A model generated the notes under the pieces. That model searched no databases. It was not told the origin of the DNA and was given only the letters and a program-made list of their open reading frames with translations. Shown here piece by piece: positions 36,758 through 47,872 of a stretch of 64,000 nucleotides of DNA; positions within the stretch are counted from its first letter, which is position 1; each line of letters begins with the position of its first letter. The stretch covers positions 72,818,001 to 72,882,000 of the forward strand of contig CM077599.1 of assembly GCA_039654915.1 (NCBI GenBank). The letters run 5' to 3'. This DNA comes from Aquilaria yunnanensis (taxonomy: Eukaryota; Streptophyta; Magnoliopsida; Malvales; Thymelaeaceae). A program made the position numbers and the translations under genes.

Positions 36758-37624
36758 AAAATGGAACACCCATGGAAGGTCAGATGGTCTCCAAGGAGGG
36801 ATGTCTCTTGAAAGAGAAATTGGTTCCTCTTTAACCAAATTTCCTGCAAAATTTCAAGCATCAAAATCAAGCATCTGCTATGAATACTAACAATGAAATG
36901 ATATGACTCTTTCTTCATCATGCCTTCACCATCTAACACCCCAGACTCGATCAACCGAGGAACTTGTAACGATAACGCCCATGGTTTTAGCCAATTCTAG
37001 TGCCCATCCTAGTCCCATATCTGCAACAACACAGCTGATCTGCTCATCAGGATTCGACCTGTTAATTTCCTCCAGCATTTCCTTCAAGTCGCTTGGCCGG
37101 ATTCTATGTTTAACTTTTGCCATCTCAGCTGCATCCAGTTGATCACCCTCCAACAACTTCGATCCATCGGGAAGTGAAACCACGTTTATGGGGCTTTGCT
37201 CCTGCTGTTTGTCTTGTAATGAAGCCATAAGCTTGGCATGGATGATGTCTGTGTTGAGGAATGTGACCCTAATTCCATAGGAAGCGACCTGGAGAGCTAA
37301 CTTCATGAGAGGGGCTACACGGCCTTGTGCTGGAAATGGTAAAACCAAAACATGACGTTTATTTCCCATGGTGGAACTTCTTGGGTTTGCTTGTGATTCT
37401 CTTCTTTCTCCTATGTCTTATATGTGTAATATTGTAACAAGTTTTATATATGTTATTATAATTAATATTGTAACAAGTTTTATATATGTGGATAATTTTT
37501 TGTTAAAAAAAATGGTAGTTTAAATCTTACCACAGGGATTAAGAAGTACGGAAAGGTTAGCTGCCTTTGGCTGACTTGCAAATTGTTTAACCAATATGTC
37601 GAAATTAATGTTTTGGGGTTTAGT

Positions 37625-37970
37625 AGCAAACTATGCAAGACGAAATTCATGCCTTAGAGAAAACTCATACTTGGGAATCAATTGATCTTCCTTCTAACAA
37701 AACTATGAGCAGGTGTAAATGGGTTTATAAAATTAAAGTGCGCTCAAATGGCTAGGTGGAACGCTATAAGGTATGCTTAGCAGCAAAAAGATATAGTCAA
37801 CAACATGACATCAACTAAACTTTTGCTTTGTTTGCCTAATTGAATTATATTTGAAGCTTGTTGGTTACAGCCATAAAACACCAGTGTTTATTCCAAATGG
37901 ATATGGAAAATGCATTTCTCAATGGTGATCTTTAAGAAAAGGCTTATATATATGAAACTTTGTCATAAGA
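37625..37970 (+). pseudogene. Ty1/Copia reverse transcriptase fragment
   Basis: The plus strand reads MQDEIHALEKTHTWESIDLP, then CKWVYKIKVRSNG, a stop, ERYKVCLAAKRYSQQHDIN, and after frame changes LFQMDMENAFLNGDL. These match the start of the Copia reverse transcriptase (W..V.LP...KWVYKIK...DG, YKARLVAKG, D...AFLHGDL). Stops and frameshifts mark it as dead. No LTR is found nearby. Confidence 0.85.
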
Positions 37971-37979
37971 CAAAAAAAC

Positions 37980-40900
37980 CATCTTAACCTTAAGTCCAAT
38001 CTTACCCACAAGTATAGCGTGTGAACTGTAGTAGTAGTAAGTCAAGTGTTGATCCCATAAAAAATTATATAGTAAAGAATTCTATCAAGTGCTAGAGATG
38101 GCAACCTTAACTTTAGCTAGAGTGAACAAATAATGGATATAAGAAATAAGAAGTTAAATTACCAAAATTGTGAATCACCCAACCACCAAATGAAACAGTT
38201 AAAAACAATCTAAAAAAAAATAATTCTCACCCAAATGGCTAAAGTAAGAGATGAGATGGCCACCAGTATGTGGAACGATTACCAATGGCGTAGAGTTCGC
38301 TCCAATAGGCATTAACTTTAGTGTTTCTAATTATATTTGATATTATATTCTCTTTGAAATTGTATTATACGTTGAAAAACATTATGACTAAGATAGCTTT
38401 GTTTATCATATAAACATGTCTTTTTTTCCTTTTATATGACTATTGCATTTGAATGTTTTAACAATGTAAGAATATAAAATTTTGTTGTGAAGAAAATTTT
38501 CTCAACTAAACATGTTTTCTAATTTTTCATTTTCAAAAAATTGTTTTATTGTGGAAACAACCAAACATGTTTTTTGAAAAGCATTTTAGAAAACTATACA
38601 TGGAAAATAGAAAACTAGAAATAGAAAAAGAAAAAGAAAACTATTTTTCACAACCAAATGCCACCTAAATATTATTAATAAATAAAATATACACCCCAGT
38701 TCTAGAAAGATTCTAGAACAAAACAAATCTCCCAAAAGAACCCCAAAAAGCATAGCACTGCATCCAAATCCCAAAATGTAAGCTAACAAAAGACAAAAAA
38801 AAAAAAACCCCCCGAAACCCCTTAACTGCATCTCTCCCTCACTCATAAACAAAAAAAAAAAAAAATCAAACTCACCCTACTAACACTAAGAAATTGCGAT
38901 CTTTAGCATGCACTGATAGACACAACGTCCAAGATCCAAATAAACAAAATAAAATAAAATTCTAATCTTTCGTCTCAAATTCTAATCTTTTCAATTCACA
39001 TTTTATCACTAGTCCTTTTGACCTTGGTCTAGTCTTTTCCAGCCCTGCTCAGCTCATTTGCCTTATTGAGATGCTCTAAAATTCCTGGCACTAATTCATC
39101 ACAGCCATCAAAAGATCGACTTTTAAGGTTGGCCACATTTGCAATATTCCCTCACCCAAAAAGCAATTCTCTTTGCTCTTCTATATGTAGACAACAGAAT
39201 TTGACATTATCCATATAATTTGAGTTATATTAGTATAGGAATATGTGATGTGCGTAATAAATTTGGTTTTTATGAATTAAGCACCCTTTCCAACTTGATG
39301 AAATATATGACTAAATTAAAACACTTATTTCCTTCTATAGTAGTTACGAGGTATATTTTGACTCGCATATTGCAGCATATATTTTTTTTTCCTGACTGAA
39401 TTAGCATAAAAAAAAATATTAATAATAAATAACTAGAAAATTCCCATCTATAAATTTATGTTCATTATCTAAAAATTCACTTTATTTTAATTTTGAGCTA
39501 GGTCTCTTTATTTTATTTCCTTATCATTAAAATGATTAATTATGAAAATATAATACTGTGAAACATAACAATACACATGTTTCAAATTTATGGATATTTT
39601 TTATCATAAAAAAATAATTAACTAAAAATTTACATTTTTATAAACTCAAATTCTAATTTTTAATGTCAATGAGAAATTTTTTTGGAAAAAGTCAATATTG
39701 GTTTTAGCAATTATGAACCCAACTACTTTATTAAACCATAAAACTTCCGAAGTAAATAAGTCATGCTACATATCTCAATCATCAATAATAAAAATATATA
39801 ACTAAAATCTAAAACTATATTTCATTTATGTTCAATTAATGGTTTAACCATTAACTTAATAAAGGTCAAAAGAAACAAAAGAAAAAAAAATTAGCCAAAG
39901 CCACAGCCACACAAAGTATAGCCAAAAGTAAGCAAATCAAAATGACTAAAGTTTTGTTTTAGAAAACAATAATATACAAAAATAACAAAAAAAAAAATTG
40001 GGGACCAAGATTGAGTATGGAAAAATTTTAGGTACTAAGGATTTAACAATTGACTTAATATATAAATAAAAAAGAGGATGATTTAACTAAAAATAAACAA
40101 ATCATGATGACTAATATTTTACTTTAGAAGATAGTACATAAAAAATAATAATAATAAATGTTTAGGGATCAAGGGAGCAAATAGAAAGAATCTAGTTAAG
40201 TAGTTATTAGGTTTAGGACTTAAATATCACACAAGTCAAACTTAGGGACTGAAATCGGGAAATGTATAAATTCAAATATTGAAATCACTTTCCTTCCCAA
40301 AAGAAACGTGAACTAAAAATGAGAAAATTACAATATAGGCCGTCAGAAGCTCCATCACCTTGTGGAAAGTGGAACAAACTTAAAGAAGATTCAATTGCAT
40401 TCATGGAAAAGCCAAAAAAAAAAAAAAAACAAAGAGTGAAACTGCTCATGAACAGTGCTCATTTCACACATTTTAGAATATAGTTATAACGAAGTTTATG
40501 GTGCCGGCGCATTGTGGTGGTTCAATCCGTGTCAATATTAAATATAAATATAAATAGTGGTAATCATTTACCAAGGAAAAAAATTTTATAAAATGAAAAA
40601 AGAAAAGTAAGAATCAGAATAAAAAGTCAAGATAAAGTTTTAGGATTAAGAGAGAAAAAAAAATTTAAGTATCAAAAGATAAACTATTGCGGCCAAAATT
40701 TTGTTTTAGTAGAGAAAAATAATATAAAAAAGTTAATAGTATAAGACAAAGTGTAATATCAGTGAGAAAACGTGTGATTTAATGAGAAAAAGCTAGAACA
40801 TGACCAAAGCTTTTTAAAAAGAGAAGGGTTAGAACACCTTACCCTTGTATAGATTTCACACTTGCAAGCTCGAAGATCACCCTCCTGTAAGAGCAGTCCT

Positions 40901-42230
40901 AGTCCCTTGGAGTTCCTTATTTAACAATAATAAATCAACCATACTACTAACATGTTTTTTAGCCTAGGGGTAGTACCATTATTCAAGAACCAGAACAAAA
41001 AATGACACATTTCTTACCTTAAGAAAACAAAACACTTAGAACCATGGCTCCCTTCGTAGAAGCACATCAATTTTTCCTTATTTTCCTAAGCTTAACCTCA
41101 CACAAAATCATGGGTTTTTCATTAGTACAAAAGCCAGTCCAAACATGGAGAAACTAATTTGAAACCAAAAAACACTCCCACCTTAAATACCTCTAAAAAC
41201 TGTGACCACCTCTTGGAGAAAACCAAACTCTTAAGACTTCCCTTGTAACACTTACACTTCCCTATTAATTTCTCACTTACAAACTCTCATTCTCTTATTT
41301 TCCTTTCATTTCTTTGGTGAGTTTCTTTGTGTTTGAGGTTTAGGACTTGTTGGATGAGCAAAGGAAGAGAAGAAAGTGAACTTGAAGGCTTAAGGATGAA
41401 AAAGGATGAAACATGGGTGAAGGGGTTAAAGTGACAAAGGGTTAAGGCTTTTGCATGGTTAGTATGGGGTTTAGGTTAATTAACCAAGGGAAATGGGGGC
41501 TCTTCCACATTTTTATGCTGATTTTTTGCATCATTAATAGGTTGCCTCCCTCCCACAAGTGCACAAGGGTGGGATGGGAAAAGTGCCTAAATCTTTGGAT
41601 AAAAGGATGTCACCTGTATAAAAATCTCAACTATGTCTCCATTTGAACTTTAAATTTTGGATTTTCTTTTCTCCACTTCCAAACATGTATTTTCCTACCC
41701 TTGAGTAGGGTTGACTCTGATTTACCAGGTTTCACTCGGGTTTGACCAATTTTAGCCAACCAAAATTAACAAAATGCCCTCCTTAACTTCTCTTGGAAGA
41801 AAAGTCTCAAACTTGGTCAATTTAACTTCAAACTTCACCAAACTCCATCAAATGATCTCAAACACCATTTCTCGCCTTATCAAATCCATTTGGACCATGT
41901 TTGACCTAAAATTACTATTTTGCCCTTCTTTGTTTCCTTAGCAAGAAAAGGTCAATTTTTGGTCAAATTGAGTTCAAATTTCATCGAGATGCTCATTTCA
42001 CCTTTAGAAGCTCAATTCTATCTCTCTCTATCAAATTTTGACCTTTGACTTATCAAATTACCACTTTGCCCCTAGTTGTCTTTATGGGCAATTTAATTTA
42101 GATTTTAATCCTATAAACTCTAAGGATTATTGACTCATTGACTAAGCTTAACTTAGCTTGCAAGGGTAATTTAATCAAGGATCATGCAAATAAAATAAAT
42201 TAATTACCTGATAAGAAGATGGTTCTCACA
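37980..42230. other. Long AT-rich intergenic stretch without recognised genes
   Basis: I see no gene. 38500-38670 has a MITE-like foldback flavour ('aaccaaacatgtttt', 'caaccaaatgccacc'). 39880-40270 has repeated phrases ('gggaccaagattga', 'gggatcaagggagc'). 40800-42200 resembles LTR or other retroelement flank in composition ('tttgacttatcaaattacca', 'cttgcaagctcgaagatcac'), but I could not find ends or coding pieces. Confidence 0.4.
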
Positions 42231-42234
42231 GATG

Positions 42235-42645
42235 GTATATTAGGTATTTTAACCTTGTGAGTATGATGGGGTAAATATCCATCACAGATACCCTAAGCAC
42301 GTCACCTGATCATACTTGCCTAACAGATATATTTTGTTACCTATGTTCCCCCCATCATGGGTATTTTTACCCATTTAGCCATCCGTCACAAACGGATATC
42401 CGCGGTAGCAGATTTTGCCCACCTTACTTTCACCTCCTCCTTCCCCTAAAAATCTGCCACCACTTCTTGTCTTACCCCTATAATGAAATTGTGCCCAGAC
42501 TCTCACCCTGATATCAACGACTCCTCCATTAGCCACCCCCTCAACTCCACGAGCAAACTTTAGCCAGTGAAGCTCTTCCATGTTCTTATTCAATCAAGCA
42601 CAAAATAATCCATATCCATGCACCAGGAGAAGATCGAAGGTCAAC
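42235..42645. repeat. Family-X dispersed repeat, third copy
   Basis: Shares with 8740-9130 the order 'taggtattttaaccttg', 'tacccatttagccatccgt', 'aatctgccaccactt', 'atgaaattgtgcccag' and 'actcctccattagccaccc'. It contains two TACCC-rich stretches as in the 8-kb copy. Coding potential is not seen. The family may be a non-autonomous element; its ends are unclear. Confidence 0.6.
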
Positions 42646-42648
42646 AAG

Positions 42649-43012
42649 TACTATTAGAAAAATGCATTTTAACGATAGCTTAAAATAGTCGCCGCTAAAC
42701 TCAAGCGGCAACTTCACAACGGCTTATTGTCGCTAATCTAGTGATGAATAGTTATCACTAAGTTATGGCTAGAGTTAATGACGGTTTGCCCTTACTAATT
42801 GCTCATGGACTAGCGATGACTAACTGTCATTAAGTTTTGTTCGAAGTTAGTGATGACCTGCCCTCATTAACTGGTCACCGACTAGCGACGGCTAATTGTC
42901 ACTAAGTTATGACCAGAGTTAATGACAACCTACCTTTGCTGACTTGTCATGGACTAGTGACAGCTAACTATCATTAAGTTATGATTAGATTTAGTGACAG
43001 CCTGCCTTCACT
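42649..43012. mobile_element. Degenerate CACTA-type left end with ~72-bp repeats
   Basis: Starts TACTATTAGAAAAATGC, one base off the CACTA(C/T)TAGAAAAA end of a common plant CACTA group. About four copies of a ~72-bp unit follow, each with 'actagcgac(g/t)gctaa' and 'gttatg(g/a)(c/t)tagagttaatga'-like phrases. AGCGACGGC-type subterminal repeats are usual in that group. No right end was found; a Copia LTR piece follows. Confidence 0.5.
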
Positions 43013-43019
43013 AACTATT

Positions 43020-43400
43020 GCGAAAAGAGGAACCAACGTGTACAGCAAGCAAGCAACCTACACATTGCCTCACCACTTGATTTGTGGCAAGATAATGAAA
43101 AAAAGTTGTACAGTAAACAACTACATGTTCTTATCTGTTATCTCATTCTATCTGTTTATTTTGTAATTATCTACCATTGCATTTGTATCTATAAAACCCA
43201 TGTAATGAAAGTTGAAGTGTGAAAAAAAAATACACAAGCTTTTCCCATATTTTTTCATGGTGTCAGAATAGTGATTTTTACCCTCGAAAAACATCTCTTC
43301 TCTAGATAGCCATGTCCAGAGAAAACTCAAACCCACAGAATAATGTCAACAACAACAGCGTTGTTGCACAGACAAGTTCCGCCGCTTTTTGAATCTTCTA
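43020..43400 (+). mobile_element. Copia 5' LTR end, primer-binding site and gag start, truncated
   Basis: The LTR tail includes 'tctataaaacccatgtaatg'. It is followed by TGGTGTCAGA at 43258-43267, one change from TGGTATCAGA, the site complementary to initiator-Met tRNA. An ATG at 43312 opens MSRENSNPQNNVNNNSVVAQ, an Asn-rich start like Copia gag, stopping at 43392. The element is then cut off at the start of the large repeat near 43410. Confidence 0.7.
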
Positions 43401-43409
43401 GGATCCAAG

Positions 43410-45750
43410 TTTTTTCTTTTGAATAGGATTATAGGCTCGTCTTATGTGAATGGGAATAAGATGAAGGATTAAGTTCAAAGAAGCTTTGCCAAATTGGCTA
43501 ACGTTTAGAATTGAAGCCTTTTAATTTTGTTAAAGAAAATTTTAATTTGGATGAGGGGATGAAAAGGTTACCAAATCCCAATACTTAGGTAACGGCTAAA
43601 CTATCGGCTACAAATGGTACTTGTTAGTTGCTAATCGATAAGAACAATAGCTAATTGATGAAATTAAATAACAACATTCTAAATTGAATTATTTGATACT
43701 TATTAAGCTGAGATAAGCCTCATTGGCTTTTAGATGGTAGCTAGAATAGAATAAGCAACTCAAAGGATATTAGTTAAATAAAATACTATACTCTATATGG
43801 CCTGGGTAAGTCTAATATGCACTCTACCCCTTCTGTTTATATATGTTTATATTCCAATATCATTTCTTTATAGTATAAAATAAGTGTGAGCCATCAAATC
43901 CCCTGTACCCCAAAATTGAAAATATGTACAAATCAAATATTAGATATAAACAAACTCAATGTATAAAGAAACTAGGAGATTTGTACAAATAATACAGGCT
44001 TAAATGCATGCTCAATCCCCCAACATTGCAAACTCACATAAGTTAGTCCTTAACCTTTGACTCATTACGGCTTAATCCTTAAACTTTGATACTGATTGCG
44101 ACTAGGTCCTCAAACTTTGCTAAATTAACAACTTAGTCCTTTATTGGATAGAAAGAGTGCACATGATGTCATATGAGTTTGACATCATTGGTGAGACGGA
44201 GAAGTGAACAAGAACACGTGAAGCTGGTAAATTTTCATGGCGGACCATTCTAGGGTTAGAAATCCCAAATCATGAACACTGAAATTCTATAACATTATAG
44301 ATTGATTACGCCAAAATTGTTGAGCGATCCTTCATGTCTGGTTTGTGAGGGAACTCGTGATGGATATGGGGCAAGAAATAGGAGAACAACTTAGTGATGA
44401 TGGGGAGAAGAGGAGGGTGACACGACAGTGCTAGGAAAAGAGAAGGGCATGTTGCTGCAAAGAAAATTGATATGAAAGAAAGGGGGGAAAATCAAAATGG
44501 TAGATCAAGAGAGGGAGACCCACTATTTGCTTTGGTCTACATGAATTGATGCTACAAATTGATGATCATTACTGATTTTTTCCAATAAATTTTGGTTTCT
44601 AGTTTTAGTTTATTTGGGGCTTCTGGTTGGGAGATGTAATTATGTAAATATTGCCTTTTTTGCTTTGAGATCTTTTGAGTGAGACTGGAATAGTAGGTGG
44701 TGACAGGGAAAGAAGACAATAGACAACATGATGGGCTTTTTTGTTGTTAAAGATGATCAAAGCTGGAACATTTGCTAGTGGGTCGCAAACAAAATTGCAG
44801 GAGAAGATGAAGTTGTTGAAGAAAAAGCAAAACCAGTCTAGTTTGTTTCCTTCCTCAAAACTTAGATTTTGCATGTCTTTAGAAAGCTTTTGTTGTTTAT
44901 TAATGATTCAATTTGTTTTCTATCTAGTTGAAGTCAATAGCTTGATGGCTTTGGACTTTTAAAAGAAATGTTTTAGTCAACTTCTTTTGGATCAATCCGG
45001 GATTTTAGTCAAGGGCGTGTAGCTTGTTAAAATGATGAAAAGATGAAGAGGGCAATCCAACAGAGTTGGGGAGGTGAGGCCGTCGGGAAAAGCAACAATT
45101 GGAAGTGACGCCAATGATAATGACAGATTTAATAGGAGAGGATACCGATTCCTCTAGAGAGGCGAGGCTGACAATGGCGGGAAAGGAGCGAATGTTCAGG
45201 TTAGGTGTCAACAAAAAAAAAGGAAAAAAAAACTAACCTCATATCTCATTTCCTACATCGAGGGACCAACTCACTCAATTTTTCAAAGTTGGGAGACTAA
45301 GTCATATTAAGTCAAAGTTAAAGGATTAACTTGCTTGAGTCAGCAAAGTTGAGAGGCCAAATGTGCATTTTAGCCAATAATGTATGACATATGTACAAAC
45401 GAGATCACAAATATATTTTCAGTAGTATATACGAGTTCAACCTTTTATAAAAAATAGATGTGAATGCATCAAATTTTGGTTCCTACCAAAATTAAAGATA
45501 TATACATAGATAGTAGATATGTATGAAACTATATGTATAAAACAAGAGATTAAAAAAAAGTGATAATGCCTCAAATTTTGCTTCTTATTAAATTAGAGAT
45601 ATATACAAATTAGAGGATAGAAATACATAAAACTAGATATATAGAGCAAGTGATAGATATATACAAAACATATGACACAAATATAGAAATAAGACTAGAG
45701 ATATATTACAGATATGCAAGTAAATAAAATTTTACATATGAATAATAATG
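43410..45750. repeat. Large dispersed repeat, copy P
   Basis: Direct copy of 61645-64000, from 'tcttttgaataggattatag' to 'ttacatatgaataataat'. The match includes the embedded MULE and the AT-rich units after it. After 45384 the sequence is built of ~110-bp diverged units ('agagatatatacaaatt', 'catgaaactatatgta'). The pair shows one mobile or duplicated unit larger than the MULE. Confidence 0.8.
43997..45375. mobile_element. Non-autonomous MULE (1379 bp) inside repeat P
   Basis: Begins GGCTTAAATGC and ends in the complement of GGCTAAAATGC, with diverged inverted repeats of roughly 120 bp (phrases 'cttaacctttgactcat' and 'cctttaactttgact'). Flanks are AATAATACA (43988-43996) and AATAATGTA (45376-45384), a 9-bp target duplication with two changes. 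No transposase; the interior (about 44180-45200) encodes nothing I recognise. Confidence 0.75.
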
Positions 45751-47872
45751 TCTTTAAAGTATTATTTATACAAATGAGTTTATTCTTTTGTACATATGTG
45801 ATTATATGTGATAGTATTATAATTGTTCTTACATTATTGTATATGAATATAACTTCATAATATTGTTTATAGCATTTTTCGCATGTATGCGTGTCTGGAA
45901 AAACATAAGGGATCAATTTGAAAAAGAGTTAAAAGATGAGGGGAAAAAATAGTTTTTTCCACAAACCCTAAGTCTAATATCTCCTAGCTGCTACTTCCTA
46001 AATCCCCCCCCCCCCCACCTCATCTCCCAACTCCATTCGTAGTATGTCGCCTCTGAGAGAAATGAGAATCCAACTACTACCCAACTCTCTCCATCATGTC
46101 TCTGCCTCTCATCTCTCCCTCCAATGAAAATGCTTTCCTCCTTTCCTCATCTTCAGAATTCAACTTCTAAGGACTGCCGTTGTCCCAACCGTCGACGCTC
46201 GTCTGGAGGTTGCCAACGCCATTCGGCCGAGACTTGACCCATTGACAACTCCACCCATCGCTGCGACGTTGTCGTCATGAATCAAAGAAAAGAGAAAAAA
46301 AAACATAATCATTGAAAGGTAGGACATGCTTGAGATTTTTTTTAATTTTAATGAGCTTGGAGGGTAACTATAGGGGCAGAGAATACATAAGGCATGGAGC
46401 ATATACGATAATTCCCTCTAGCCTAATTTAATTGAACCATTTGATTAGATACAAAGACTAAGGTATGTAATTTATATATTTGTTTTCATTCCTTGAAACT
46501 AAAGTTAAAAAAAAAAGATAGGTTTTGTGTAATAAGAATTTAAATGATGATTTAAGAAAAATTCATTTTAGTTTTATATAATGAGAGTTTAAATGATTGT
46601 AGTGAGACAAATTGGATAATAAAAACTTTTTGAAAGGATAAATGATTCAATTGTTTTGCGACGGTTCAAGAAAGATAAATATTTCATTCTTTTTTGGATG
46701 AAAAAAGTTATTTTTTTTCGGTTGCAAGTTGCAACAGAATTTGTAAAAGTTAATGAACACCATTGCCCGCACAGATTATAATCCTGGCCTTAAAAAAAAA
46801 AAAAAGATTCTCGACGTCCTTGTAGTTAAGATTTACAAATTATGTATGTTTTCTACAAATTATTTTACAAGCTTACATATTACAAATTTATTGAATACTA
46901 TATATTCAAAATGACTTTCACATAACTTTATACCTAAGTGACAGAGAGCATCTTGAGAGCATAAATGGAAGTAAAAATGTTTTAAAAATAAGAGCAAGAA
47001 CAAGAGCAGCCGCCTAAACAAAAGTATTATGTATAACCCACTTATTTTCAAGCATAAGTTTAGACTTCAGCATTGCCTTTTCTTAATTTCTTTTGAAGCC
47101 ATCACACCTTAGGAATAGTTAATCCCATCACTCCATCCTGACATTTTAGATGATGCATTTATTTGGACATAAATATTAGATGCGTATAATCTGTACTGTT
47201 CTTTCTATTTTCACTTCTAAAAGCTAAAAACAATCATTTTTAAATTTTATGTAGTAAAAGTTTAAAAGACAATTAGGAAAAGAAAAAAAAATTCAAGGTT
47301 TTATAATGTTTTTGGATTTTATATAGATTTTAATGAAAGTAATAAGGTAAAACAGATATTAAAACTTCACAAGGAAAACAACTCCATTTTGGGAAAGTCA
47401 TCCTTTTTGAAACAAAAGGAGTAATTTTTTTAGGTCAAAATTTTTTATTACGCAGCATTTTTTCTTAATAAAAAAGAAAAACAAAAACAAAAACAAAATG
47501 CACAAGATGAACTCAGCCCAAACAAAATGAACACTATGGATCACATCCTTCTGCGAAACGAAAAATCGAAATTTCAAAACCCACAATGGTTAGAGATCTT
47601 AAAGGCTGCACCCATCGGAAAATAATGATAACCGAGCTACTGTACAAATTCCCCCCCCCCCCCCCCCAAAATTTGTGTACAAAGATCGTGATAGCCTAAC
47701 TGCTTGCTTATGCTGCAAGCAAGACATCGCCTAACATTGAGCTCCACACAAGTTCATGGATCATGATGACCATTTCATTTTACAACCAGTGACTTGGGGC
47801 CTACGAAATTATACAAAGATATAAAGAGTATTGTGCCCGTTTTCCGGTCTACGCATCCAGTTTTCTCTCCTT
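45751..47872. other. Intergenic DNA between repeat P and the DUF707 gene
   Basis: Contains poly-C tracts near 46000-46016 and 47651-47667, and a G/C-richer patch at 46050-46270. Short frames there have no known domain. 46430-47870 is AT-rich with no gene seen. Confidence 0.4.

Larger units (their letters stand above)
31810..37369 (-). pseudogene. UGT83A-like pseudogene, split by inverted-LTR insertion
   Basis: Minus strand. Exon 1 is 37369-36924, exon 2 start is 36843-36758, then the insertion (36757-32620), then the rest of exon 2 (32619-31810). It parallels the intact UGT throughout. Defects: the catalytic His17 position is Arg (PAQGRVAP). About 40 nt are missing after LAKTMG, shifting the frame; the original frame resumes as LSLQVPRLIESGVLDGEG. 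The intron donor is GC instead of GT. The PSPG His is Gln (NQCGWNS). A TAG at 31846-31848 precedes the normal end by about 11 codons. Without the insertion it would still be non-functional. The insertion falls just after PWVFHF, in what would be the linker region. Confidence 0.9.

Noticed and set aside
40800..42200. Possible LTR of a retrotransposon
   Set aside because: The composition is suggestive, but I could not find paired ends, a primer-binding site or coding remnants.
42649..43012. CRISPR-like regular repeats
   Set aside because: The ~72-bp units are diverged with no unique spacers, and the DNA is plant nuclear; they fit CACTA subterminal repeats.
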